Positions 38,145 through 47,300 of a stretch of DNA of 60,283 nucleotides are shown here, piece after piece; within the stretch, counting starts at the first letter, position 1; the number at the start of each line of letters is the position of its first letter. The translations under genes and the position numbers were made by a program. The stretch covers positions 1-60,283 of the forward strand of contig JADFMM010000006.1 of the NCBI GenBank assembly GCA_022563885.1. The letters are read 5' to 3'. Under the pieces are notes generated by a model, which worked only from the letters and a program-made list of their open reading frames with translations, was not told the DNA's origin and ran no database searches. Origin of the DNA: Planctomycetota bacterium (lineage in GTDB: Bacteria; Planctomycetota; Phycisphaerae; Sedimentisphaerales; Anaerobacaceae).

Positions 38145-38200
38145 CCAGCGGGGCGGAGCCTCAGACCGAGGGGTAGTTGCATGGAGAATCCGGTCGGAGC

Positions 38201-38216
38201 GCGGACTTCAGTCCGC
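38201..38216. repeat. REP-like palindrome GCGGACT-TC-AGTCCGC
   Basis: The seven-base arms are perfect, preceded by GGTCGGAGC. It lies in the 130-bp gap between paralogue B and the YhdT-like gene. Similar GAGCGCGGACTTCAGTCCGC-type elements are, as I recall, abundant in some Verrucomicrobia. Confidence 0.55.
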
Positions 38217-38273
38217 TTCAAGGTTGAATGAAGCAGGGGTTAGAAAGGCTGATGCACCCGGGGAATTGACTGA

Positions 38274-38600
38274 ATGAACCGCGAAAACTCGACCAACAAA
38301 GATTACGATCCGGTTTATTTAAACTCGCTGCGGGAGACATTCGTAATCCTGCTCGCATGGGTCGGATTTTGTCTCTGGGTCGTTGGCTACTGCGCTTGGC
38401 GCGGGTATGACCTGGAGGTGGAACAAATGCAATTGACTCTGGGTATGCCCAATTGGGTTTTCTGGGGCATCGCCGTGCCTTGGGTAGTGGCCAATGTTTT
38501 TTCCATCTGGTTTTGCTTGCAGTATATGGCCGACGATCCGCTGGAAGACAACGAGGGTGGCCAAGCTCAAGAGGGTATCGACCGGGGGAATAATCGGTGA
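38274..38600 (+). CDS. YhdT-like (DUF997) small membrane protein
   Basis: 108 residues with two membrane helices (about 22-43 and 63-85) and charged ends. Its start overlaps nothing upstream, but its stop overlaps the start of the symporter by four bases. In E. coli the small membrane protein YhdT likewise immediately precedes the pantothenate symporter PanF, and the length and helix pattern match. It is probably an accessory subunit of the transporter; its role is not established. Confidence 0.75.
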   Translation: MNRENSTNKDYDPVYLNSLRETFVILLAWVGFCLWVVGYCAWRGYDLEVEQMQLTLGMPNWVFWGIAVPWVVANVFSIWFCLQYMADDPLEDNEGGQAQEGIDRGNNR

Positions 38601-40498
38601 ATGGAGTGGGCGCGTCCAACTCGGCTCTGATTTGCTTTGCTCTTTATTTGCTTGTTGTCTTCCTGCTCGCCTTGATGTCCAGCCGGGTCATGAAAAAGAA
38701 GGAGTTTGTGGGAGAGTATTTTCTGGGCAGCCGGAATTTGGGTATGTGGGCTTTTGCCTTAACCTTCGCCGCAACCAACGCCTCCGGCGGCAGCTTCATG
38801 GGATTTCCTTCGTTGATTTACACCCACGGGTGGGTCCTGGCCTTGTGGATCGCCAGTTACATGGTGGTGCCACTGGTCACGATGGGGCTGTTGGCGAAAC
38901 GCCTGAATCAGGTTGCCCGCAAAGCGGGCGCGATCACCGTGCCGGAGGTGATGCGGGAACGGTTTGCCAGTGCAACGGTGGGGATCACCGCAACGTTGCT
39001 GCTTATTTTTTTCACGTTCTTCTACCTGCTTGCCCAGTTCAAGGCCGGCAGCAACATCCTCACGACTCTGCTGGCCGACGTGCAACCTTTTCAGCAAGCC
39101 GTCGCGGTAATGGGCGACATCACTGACGGCCTTCCCTGGGTTGGACAGGCCGCTCCGGATTATCTCTTGTGCCTGGTGGTATTCGCGGTGTCCGTCATTG
39201 CTTACACGACCTACGGCGGCTTTCGGGCCGTGGTCTGGACGGATGTCATGCAAGGCATCGTCATGGTGTTTGGCGTGATGATTATGCTGGTGCTGGTCAT
39301 CGTGCAGGTTGGCGGATTGGGCCGGGCGACGGAGGAATTGGCGAAGATGACCACGCCCGAGCATGGCGAGGCGGTGTTGCATCTGGAACAGCCACGGGAT
39401 GATCCTCTAATAATCAAAATGGGCGCCTGGCTGCCCCTTGCGGGTGAAGCCGGCGGCAGACCTGGTATTATTCGCACCGGGAGGCAGGCCGTGATCGAAC
39501 CAGGATCCACCCGCAGCGAGGCCATCCCGATTTTAAAGATCACCACGCCCGAAGAAATCGATCGGATTCGGCCTGATGAATTGCCGGCGGCAGTGAATGT
39601 GGAGGTTACCAAGCTGGTACCGTACCGGCATGGCGCGAATCAGCGGGGGGTTTACGTCAGCGCTCCGGGACCCGATGCCCGCAATGATTTGGGTTTTCTG
39701 TCCCTGGGGATGGCCTTCAGTTTTTTTGTTTTTTGGGCCTTCGGCGGCGCGGGCCAGCCCAGCAACATGGTCCGCCAGATGGCCTTTAAGAACTCCGCCG
39801 TCTTAAAACGCTCGGTCGTCATGGTGTGCATTTATTACTCCGCCATTTATTTCTCCCTGGTCATTATCTTTTGCTGCGCCCGAGTCGTACTGCCGGGGAT
39901 GGAGATAGACTCCGATCGGGTCATGCCCGAAATGGCAACCCATCTGACCGCCGCCGCCGGTTGGCCCTGGCTGGCCGGCATCCTGGTCGCGGCACCCTTT
40001 GCGGCCGTGATGTCCAGTGTGGATAGTTTCTTGTTGATGGTTTCCTCCGCGCTGGTGCGGGATATTTACCAGCGAAACATCAATCCCCAGGCGTCAGAAA
40101 AACGTATTAAACGCCTGACCTATGGCATTACTTCGCTCGTCGGCGCCGCGGCAGTATTCGCGGTACTCAATCCCCCGAAATATCTGCAGGACCTGATCGT
40201 GTTTGCATCGAGCGGGTTGGCGGGCTGTTTCCTGGTGCCGGTCGCCTTCGCATTGTTCTGGCCGCGTATGAACGGGGCCGGCGCGGTTGCCGGCATGCTG
40301 GGTGGCGGAGGAACCCACCTGTTGCTCTACATCGTGGGTTATTTGAAAGCAGGCCATTTTTCCGTCCACCCCTTCCTTGGTTTGAATCCTTTCATTTGGG
40401 AAGTCGCCGGCTCAGCCATTTTCCTGCTGACCGCGTCCCTGTTGACGGCGCCGCCGGCAGAATCGTTGGTCAGAAAATTCTTTGGCCGGAAAAACTAA
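38597..40498 (+). CDS. Sodium/solute symporter (SSS family, PanF-like)
   Basis: 633 residues, GTG start overlapping the YhdT-like stop. Early signatures are YFLGSRNLGMWAFALTFAATNASGGSFMGFP and TYGGFRAVVWTDVMQG. There are about 13 helices. Between two helices, about residues 250-365 form an extra hydrophilic domain (TTPEEIDRIRPDEL, RGVYVSAPGPDARNDLG) not present in PanF, which is about 480 residues long. It should import an organic acid or amide with sodium; the neighbouring creatininase-family enzyme suggests a cyclic amide or peptide-like compound (inference). Confidence 0.9.
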   Translation: MNGVGASNSALICFALYLLVVFLLALMSSRVMKKKEFVGEYFLGSRNLGMWAFALTFAATNASGGSFMGFPSLIYTHGWVLALWIASYMVVPLVTMGLLAKRLNQVARKAGAITVPEVMRERFASATVGITATLLLIFFTFFYLLAQFKAGSNILTTLLADVQPFQQAVAVMGDITDGLPWVGQAAPDYLLCLVVFAVSVIAYTTYGGFRAVVWTDVMQGIVMVFGVMIMLVLVIVQVGGLGRATEELAKMTTPEHGEAVLHLEQPRDDPLIIKMGAWLPLAGEAGGRPGIIRTGRQAVIEPGSTRSEAIPILKITTPEEIDRIRPDELPAAVNVEVTKLVPYRHGANQRGVYVSAPGPDARNDLGFLSLGMAFSFFVFWAFGGAGQPSNMVRQMAFKNSAVLKRSVVMVCIYYSAIYFSLVIIFCCARVVLPGMEIDSDRVMPEMATHLTAAAGWPWLAGILVAAPFAAVMSSVDSFLLMVSSALVRDIYQRNINPQASEKRIKRLTYGITSLVGAAAVFAVLNPPKYLQDLIVFASSGLAGCFLVPVAFALFWPRMNGAGAVAGMLGGGGTHLLLYIVGYLKAGHFSVHPFLGLNPFIWEVAGSAIFLLTASLLTAPPAESLVRKFFGRKN

Positions 40499-40509
40499 TT
40501 TGCAGGAAT

Positions 40510-41268
40510 CTAGGGATGAAATGGCGGGATTTCCGCCACCCGTGTTCCGGCGATCATCTCCCGCAGGTAATTTGCCACCCGCTCCACAATGCGTTCGATG
40601 AATATCCGGCCGGTTTCGGCCGTCGCCATGGCCGGCGTGGGGTCAGGCTGTTCGGTCCAGACTTCCCGTCGCACGTTTTCCGGAAAAGCGGCCAGACCGA
40701 AGGCCGTTTCAAATTCCTGGGCGTGTCCGGGCAGGTCCTCCGGTAAACGGTGGCCGCTCTTTAACAGCTCTTTCGCGTCCTCCTGGCCGAGAACATCCCA
40801 ATAGGGAAGAAAATGAAGATTCACCTGGTGCAGACGCAGGAACTGAGCCCAAATGCCGTTGCAAGGAGCAACGTTTCCGCCGTGACCATTGAGGACCAGC
40901 ACATTTCTGAAACCGGCCCGCACCACCGAATCGATCAGATCTGATACCACGGCCAGAAAGGTGCCGGGACGCAACGTCAGGGTGCCGGGATGCCGCATGT
41001 GGTGCTCACTGATCCCCGCCATCAGACCTTCGGCCACGAGCACGTGCGGTTGCAAGCGCTCCGCCACCGATACCGCGATGTGACAAACACTGCGCCAATC
41101 GTGTTCCATCGCCAGGTGCTCCAGATGCTGTTCAATCGCGGCTACCGGGATGATGCAGGCCTTCAATTCACTCGATTGCATGCGCGCACGAAATTCGCGG
41201 CGAGTCAGCTTCTTGAGTAACACTTCCTGGGATGGCATAATAACAGAGGTCCGGGAATAAAAACTCAA
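40510..41268 (-). CDS. Creatininase-family amidohydrolase
   Basis: 252 residues, convergent with the symporter gene, 11 bp apart. Family landmarks are present: AAIEQHLEHLAMEHDW (family GAxEQHGPHLPxxTD), GISEHHMRHPGTLTL, LNGHGGN and GHAQEFETA (GHAGExET). These carry the metal ligands Glu, His, Asp and His of the di-metal amidase site, though Asp of HLPxxTD is shifted to a HD pair. It hydrolyses an amide bond of a small cyclic or formamide-like substrate. The start may be ATG at 41238, giving MPSQEVLLKKL. Its place next to a transporter makes the imported compound the likely substrate. Confidence 0.9.
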   Translation of the reverse strand: MSFYSRTSVIMPSQEVLLKKLTRREFRARMQSSELKACIIPVAAIEQHLEHLAMEHDWRSVCHIAVSVAERLQPHVLVAEGLMAGISEHHMRHPGTLTLRPGTFLAVVSDLIDSVVRAGFRNVLVLNGHGGNVAPCNGIWAQFLRLHQVNLHFLPYWDVLGQEDAKELLKSGHRLPEDLPGHAQEFETAFGLAAFPENVRREVWTEQPDPTPAMATAETGRIFIERIVERVANYLREMIAGTRVAEIPPFHP

Positions 41269-41345
41269 ATCCAGTTACAGGACACTCAATGGGAATAACA
41301 TCCAGAGCCCACGTAAAATCCAAGTGAAAGTCAAACTCCGGGGGT

Positions 41346-41367
41346 CCCCTGGCAGAGCCGGGGGTTT
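41346..41367. repeat. Hairpin CCCCTGGC-AGA-GCCGGGGG
   Basis: An eight-base stem with one wobble pair and a three-base loop, followed by TTTA on the plus strand and preceded by CGGGGGT. It lies at the 3' end of the TPR fragment. It could be a REP-like element or a weak terminator. Confidence 0.5.
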
Positions 41368-41749
41368 ACCCCTTATTATAGTTGCTAGCCTCTAATTCCT
41401 CTACCTTGCCGCCCGTATACTTTCGCATGTCGCGAATGTCTTCCATTCGCTCGTAGGCCGGAACCGCCAAGGCATAGTCATTGTTATTATACGCCACTCG
41501 ATGAAGAAGCAGGAAGGCAAATTCATCCAGAGGTTTGAGTTTGCCGTATTTTTTGGCGGGCCCAAGAGCCTGTTGGTTCCGATTGTAAAGGTATTCCCGA
41601 GAGACGAAGTCCATGGCATAACTCGACTCCGACGGTTCCAATTGATACGCTTTTCGAAGATTCCGAAGGGCCCATCCTTCCTGTTTATCCTCGTCAAGCG
41701 CAAGGCCAAGACGATTTTTTCCTTCTGCCATGCCAGGGTTCATCTTCAC
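41366..41749 (-). pseudogene. TPR-protein fragment
   Basis: About 127 codons with tetratricopeptide spacing: GKNRLGLALDEDKQEGWALRNLRKAYQLEP, then further helices ending AVPAYERMEDIRDM. No signal peptide, no ribosome-binding site before the ATG, and no companion domain. It looks like the C-terminal piece of a longer TPR protein whose 5' part has been lost. A short intact TPR protein cannot be excluded. Confidence 0.45.
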
Positions 41750-42546
41750 AGTTCAAGTCTGCGTCCAATATCCAAATTGTACTTAAAATCAGATTCTTCA
41801 ATTGCGACAGAGAACTATATTTATAAAAATGCGGAATCGATTAAGGCTTCAACTGGAATATCATGGAAGATTTACCTCTTCATTGTCAAGAGGGATTTTG
41901 AGAAAGGAGACGATGAAACGCGCACTGGTAGAATACCGTAGTCGGTTGTGTTATCGCGCCGGTGCACCCACCAAGCCGGGCAGGCGGCTATTCCTCAACG
42001 GATCTTAGAGGGAAAGACTGCTGAGGGTTTCAAGTCTCGGAGGTCTACCGAAAGCGTCTGCGTTATTTCGTGGATGGTTTGGTGATTGGCAGCGAAGGCT
42101 TCATCCGAGAACACACCGGTGTCCTTCGAGACAAGGGTGCGTATCTGCGGAGACATCCCATACCACACTTTGAGAGTCCCCACCTCTCCCTCCGTGAACC
42201 AAGCGATACTGTCGTATCATTTTAGGTCGCGTATCCTCACCCCGTGACCGAATCGCTACATTTCCACAACTCCCAGTAAAGACGGTCTGTCAAAGGTCCC
42301 TGAGCGGCACGCATCTGTACCAATCCTTCGGTTTAGCTACAAATGCGCAGTTGAAAGGTGACATACCGAGTCTGCGGCAGCCCCTATCGAGTTCTGTGCC
42401 GTCTCTTTTGCCGGCTTGTCTGAGGTAGTGTTGTCCCTTGGAGCCGGCACCCTGACTGCGTTAGGCTTGAACCTTAGAGCATTTGACCGGAGAAGAAGCT
42501 GAAGGCGTCGCAGTAAACCGCTAGTGTTGACCAGGAACGGAACAGG
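41750..42546. other. About 800 bp without a convincing gene
   Basis: AT-richer, decayed-looking sequence. It holds a 32-codon frame at 41912-42008 with a good GGAG site, and a 62-codon minus frame at 41995-42183; neither is recognisable. A small hairpin GATAC-TGTC-GTATC followed by ATTTT is at 42208-42226. Confidence 0.4.
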
Positions 42547-42690
42547 ATGAAACGACTCATAACAATCGCACTCTTCTCTGCCACCAGTGTTGCCACTGGT
42601 TGTACGGACGGAGTCCGCAAGTATCGATGGGAATTCAGCGATTTCAAAGAATGGCAGGACGACTCCCAGAACAGCCGCCCAAGAAGCTGA
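42547..42690 (+). CDS. Small putative lipoprotein, 47 residues
   Basis: ATG after a GGAAC/AGG-rich site. MKRLITIALFSATSVATGC is a short signal ending in a lipobox-like ATGC, with the cysteine at residue 19; the mature peptide is about 29 polar residues (TDGVRKYRWEF...). It resembles small outer-membrane lipoproteins but matches no family I know. It lies 130 bp before another predicted lipoprotein on the same strand. Confidence 0.45.
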   Translation: MKRLITIALFSATSVATGCTDGVRKYRWEFSDFKEWQDDSQNSRPRS

Positions 42691-42730
42691 TGTCCGACGT
42701 TCGCACAAAACATTGTAAAGGAAGAAGATG

Positions 42731-42758
42731 TTGTCGAAAGGGCAACGATCGTTACACT
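42731..42758 (+). promoter_or_regulatory. Candidate promoter TTGTCG-16-TACACT
   Basis: Both hexamers match consensus at four or more positions. It lies about 60 bp before the chosen start of the sialidase-fold gene. Confidence 0.35.
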
Positions 42759-42818
42759 AGGTAACTTGAAAACCAATTGTACCGTAAGCGCGTACCTGAA
42801 AGAGTGAGGATACTGGCT

Positions 42819-43889
42819 ATGAAGAAGTCTGTTGGGGTCTTGTTATGTCTCGTCCACTTGGCATCCTGTGCCGAAAGCTACAATGTCGAGACCTACCGAG
42901 TGTTTGGCCCTGAACACCCGGGCCAATACAAGCATCCCGCATCCATCACACAACTTACCAACGGGGACCTTTATATTGCCTACTACGGCGGTTCAGGGGA
43001 ATATGGCGACGACACCGCCGTGTACGGCTCCCGCCTCAAAGTGGGCGAAACCCAATGGACCGAACCTAAGGTCATCGCGAACACGCCGGAGCGGGGTGAA
43101 GGGAATTCCGTCGTGTGGCAGGCGCCCGACGGCCGCGTGTGGCTCTTCTACGTCAACCGGTACGGCGAAACCTGGTCCAGCGCGCGAGTCAAGGGGAAGA
43201 TTTCTAACGATGGCGCCAACACCTGGTCGGATTCGTTCATGCTGAATTTCGAAGAAGGAACCATGGTTCGGGGTCAGCCCATCGTCCTGAACGACGGCGA
43301 CTACCTCCTGCCCATGTACCACGAGACCGGCGAAGACCAGGAGATGACAGCGTCCACGACCTGTTCCTACTTCATGCGTTACAACCCGAAGACGAAGGTA
43401 TGGACCGAAACCAACCGGATCAAATCGCCCATGGGCAATCTGCAAGCCCAGGTCGTCCAGCTTACCGACAATTATCTCATCGCCTATATGCGCCGGGGCG
43501 GCGATTTCCTGCCTACCGACCACGGCTACATGTTGCGCTCCGAGTCCCGGGACGGCGGTCACACGTGGAGTGACGCAGTTGAGACGAAATTCCTCAACCC
43601 CACCTCCGCCGTCGACTTCATCAAGCTGCAGAACGGCCATCTACTGGTGGTCTATAACGATGACATGAACGATCGCACGCCGCTGACCGTGATGGTGTCG
43701 ACGGACGACGACAAAACCTATCCCCATCGGCGCGATATTGCGGCCGGCGACAATTCCTTCGCCTATCCCTATGCCATTCAGACCCGTGACGGCAAGATCC
43801 ACATCATCTACACGACGAACAGCCGAACGACCATTATGCATAGCGTATTCGACGAGTTCGCCATCATCGGCTCACCGCCCGATCTCTAG
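42819..43889 (+). CDS. Sialidase-fold (BNR/Asp-box) lipoprotein
   Basis: 356 residues from the ATG eight bases after GAGGA; a longer reading from 42777 would bury the signal. MKKSVGVLLCLVHLASC is a lipoprotein signal with lipobox LASC. The mature protein is a six-bladed propeller of the GH33-like kind with Asp boxes SNDGANTWSD and SRDGGHTWSD, and HPASITQLTNGDLYIAYYGGSG near the first blade. Planctomycete members act on glycans at the surface, but the catalytic arginine triad is not certain here, so a non-sialic substrate or binding-only role is possible. Monocistronic. Confidence 0.85.
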   Translation: MKKSVGVLLCLVHLASCAESYNVETYRVFGPEHPGQYKHPASITQLTNGDLYIAYYGGSGEYGDDTAVYGSRLKVGETQWTEPKVIANTPERGEGNSVVWQAPDGRVWLFYVNRYGETWSSARVKGKISNDGANTWSDSFMLNFEEGTMVRGQPIVLNDGDYLLPMYHETGEDQEMTASTTCSYFMRYNPKTKVWTETNRIKSPMGNLQAQVVQLTDNYLIAYMRRGGDFLPTDHGYMLRSESRDGGHTWSDAVETKFLNPTSAVDFIKLQNGHLLVVYNDDMNDRTPLTVMVSTDDDKTYPHRRDIAAGDNSFAYPYAIQTRDGKIHIIYTTNSRTTIMHSVFDEFAIIGSPPDL

Positions 43890-44345
43890 TCGACTCCGTG
43901 GCGTTTTGAGAATGAAGATGATTTGGTAAGGTTGAAAACAAAGGGTTAGACTCAAGATTACAGCGCTAAGGGATCGGCAAGAAATAAATTGGCCAATTTG
44001 GGGTGCAATCGGGCATTCAAAAGTCCAAGTTATTTCTTGCCGGTCCCTAAATGGGGCTTTTCGGCGCTGAGCCTCGTATCCATAAGCTCCACCAACACCA
44101 AATCCTTTTCCTGCGAAATAATCGTTTTCTCCCGCAGACAGGCTAACTTCTCGGCCAATTGCCTCAACGCTCCCTCGAACCTGCTCGACAACTTCCACCC
44201 CTGCTGTCAACCCTACCGGCTATTTGACCAGCGCAAAAGGAGTTATGTGGCAATACTATTTACACCTACATCCCACGACCTACAGCCCCCCTGCCCGTTC
44301 ATAGTCGCATATGCGTTTTTGGACTCTATGGGGTTAAGTACAAAA
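43890..44345. other. Intergenic region with an inverted-repeat element
   Basis: About 450 bp between convergent genes. Its first part is a long-armed inverted repeat (43967-44051). The remaining 290 bp show no gene or terminator. A minus-strand frame (43872-44210) has no domain. Confidence 0.45.
43970..44047. repeat. Miniature inverted-repeat element
   Basis: GGGATCGGCAAGAAATAA (43970-43987) pairs with TTATTTCTTGCCGGTCCC (44030-44047) with one mismatch, around 42 bases of spacer. A half-copy related to the right arm, GTCCAAGTTTCTTATTGACG, lies at 48311-48330. The two flank the PQQ/LamG gene. Confidence 0.7.
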
Positions 44346-47300
44346 CTACTTTCCTTCCAGACACACAACAGAGCCGTCCATGGTTGATATAAACAGCTTT
44401 CCGTTGGCTGCAATCATCCCATCAAATATGGGAGGGACATCCAGTTTGTAGTCTGAAATCTTCTGTCCATCCTTGGTTGAAACCATCCAGAGAATGCCGC
44501 CACGCTCTCCGGCCAGCAGCGCTGATTGTTTGTCCAGCCTTACCTGCATCTCGGGAGAGTTAAACAGGACCTTCACTTTTTCTTCGTCTATGATGTCTTC
44601 CGGTCCCGCTACAATCAGTTTATCAGCGGTTTTTACCATGGCCCGGACAAATAGGGGCAGGTCCTGTGTCCACCGATAGGGGAATGCCGTCGTCGTGCTT
44701 CGTCTTCTATTGGGCCTCAAGTTCCCGGAAAAGCTCAATGCCTGTCCATATTTTCCCTTTGCCGGAGTCACTCCATTTGTCAGAATGCCATGGTTTTTCT
44801 GTCCCGAGCTGTCCTGGGCGTCGCCATTATTAAACGTACAATGCAACACCAGCTCAGCATGAGCCGCGTCCACCGCATGCTCCGATTTCGTGTGGCCCAT
44901 GATCTCAGCCGCAGTAAGGTCGCCATGGTATATCCTGACATCATCAATGCTGCCCTTGAAGAGGGAGGGGGTTTTATAGTCACCTACACTCCCTGCATCA
45001 TCAGCACCAATTTCCATTCCCTGTACGGGAAGAGCCGATATCGGCCCCGATTCCTCGCCTTCGTTGTTGAGCTTGCCGTCGATATAAAGCTTGAGCTTTT
45101 TCCCAGACGTTAACACCCCGGCAATGTGCACCCACTTCGCCTTTACCTTCTCTGTGGCGACGACGGAGTAGACGTATCCATCCGTGCGTATCATGAATTT
45201 CGGCTTACCCTTCTGCAGGACCAGCGCATACCCGTTTGAGGGTCCGCCTCGAGCAAGGATGACTCCAGTTGCATTTGCCCTTTCCGGCTTGACCCAGGCC
45301 TCAACAGCCAAGGACTTGCCCACAGGATCCAGACTGTCAGTGACCGCGTAACGGATCATTGAATTCTCTTTTTCACTCTGTTTTTTCTGTTCTGCCTTAG
45401 GTTTGCCCGTTCCAAGTGTCCACTTTTTATCCACAGAAAACAACTGGTGCTCTATGGGAGTGGTCCACCTATAGTATTCGGGCTTGCGTCCGAAAGAGTA
45501 AATGTATTCCTCATCGAAGGCCATCAGCTTGCCACACGGTGTTTCCCTGCCTGCGCGATGGTATCCCGAATGCCCGCCCGAAAAACTCTGGCCATACACC
45601 TGATAGGTACGATGCCACCATGAATCGTCGAGAAATCCGGAAGGACAGAACAGGTGTGCGTCCTCTCCTCGCTGATCTGTCACCTTAAGCCTGTTAATCC
45701 TCGTCCTTTTACCTTCCATGTCAAACGGCTGTGAACACATGTAAACGTGCTTCCCATTGCTCGACAGTATGTCCGGTCTGCCCACTGGCATGTTGAGCCA
45801 ATCAATGTAGTCCTGTATGGGTTTACCGTCAGGATCGACGTCACTCATGACCGTATCAGAGAGCATCTCTCCAGTGAGTGGATTCAGCCGGTAGAGATGC
45901 AATCCGCCGTCCAGAAATATATTCCTGCCCGCCACAAAGTAAGCCGTATCCTTCTCAATGAGAATATTTCCCGGGACCGGCCACACGGACTCGACCTGTT
46001 CAAAAGCCATGTGCTTCATATCCCGCGGCGCAGCAAGAAACTTCCACGCCAGTTCACCGTCAGAGGCACGTACACAATAGACCCACCCGTCGTTACTACC
46101 GAACAGCACGCAGCCTCTGTAAAGGGTAGGTGCCGAGTCTATCCTGCCGCCGGCAACATAACTCCACAGTTTTTTTCCAGTCGTCTCATCGATGGCATGA
46201 ACTGCATGCCGATCCACTTCTGAAACAAACAGCCTACCACCCCCTAACACCGGCTGAGAGAGTCTGCCGCCGATCTCCAGGGTCCAGGATTTCTTCAGTG
46301 CATTCGGAATGCCAGCAGTCGTACTTCCGCTCCGGCTGGCATCGTGTCTGAATGTCGGCCACTCCTCTCGACCGGAACTGATTCGCTGATGGTTTATCGC
46401 TCCATACGCCGCCCCTTTAACCAGCCTATTAGTGGGCTTTGTGTCCGCTGGCTCACGATGACTTGAAAGGGCACTAAATCCATTCAACTTCACCTCCGGA
46501 TAGCACGCGCATGGGTGCTGTGGCGCGTACAAAGAACCGTTCGCCGGCATAACGCCATACAGACACGCACCCCGTACCCAATGATGTATCTTCCAGTCTT
46601 CTTCTTTGTAGTCAACAAATTCTACACCCGTACGTGACATCAAGAAGTAATTGTCCGTGGCCTTGGCGCGATAACACCGGTGATGAAACCAATATGTATC
46701 CACATTTGATGGAAACCGTTTCTTCTCCTCACCCGTCCAAGGATCCCTGCCAATCAGCTCTCCTGAAAGGTTGCCGCTGGTGGTTGCGGCGCACCACACA
46801 AGATCATCTACGATGAGAATATCTTCTGGTGACTGGTATCCTGACGGGGGATGTTCATCGGTCCACAAAGTTTTCCCATCTTTGGCGGAGATGGCATACA
46901 TCTGGTCATAGGACCCCCTGTGAGGCTTAAACGTGGCACCCCCGGCAAAAAACACTACATCCTTGTACGACACCAGTGTGGGAGCGAACATGGGAGACAT
47001 AATTGTCCAGTACTTCAGAGGTTCGGATTTCCACAACGCCTTCCCTGTCTTTATGTCCAGTGCGACGATGGTTTCCGTGTCATGCAGATACACTTGTCCC
47101 TTGCCCAGAGTCAGGGACAAAGGAAGAATCTTTGAATTGAATTCCCAGATGATATCGCCACTGTCCGCTCTGACGGCAACCAATCGCCTGGACTCCTCAC
47201 CCTTAATCGCACGCAGGGCAACCGTCGGATTAGGCTTATCCCCAGCGCTGCCCACCAGGAACAGGACGCCTTCAGAATAGAGGATTTCATCTGTTTCCAT

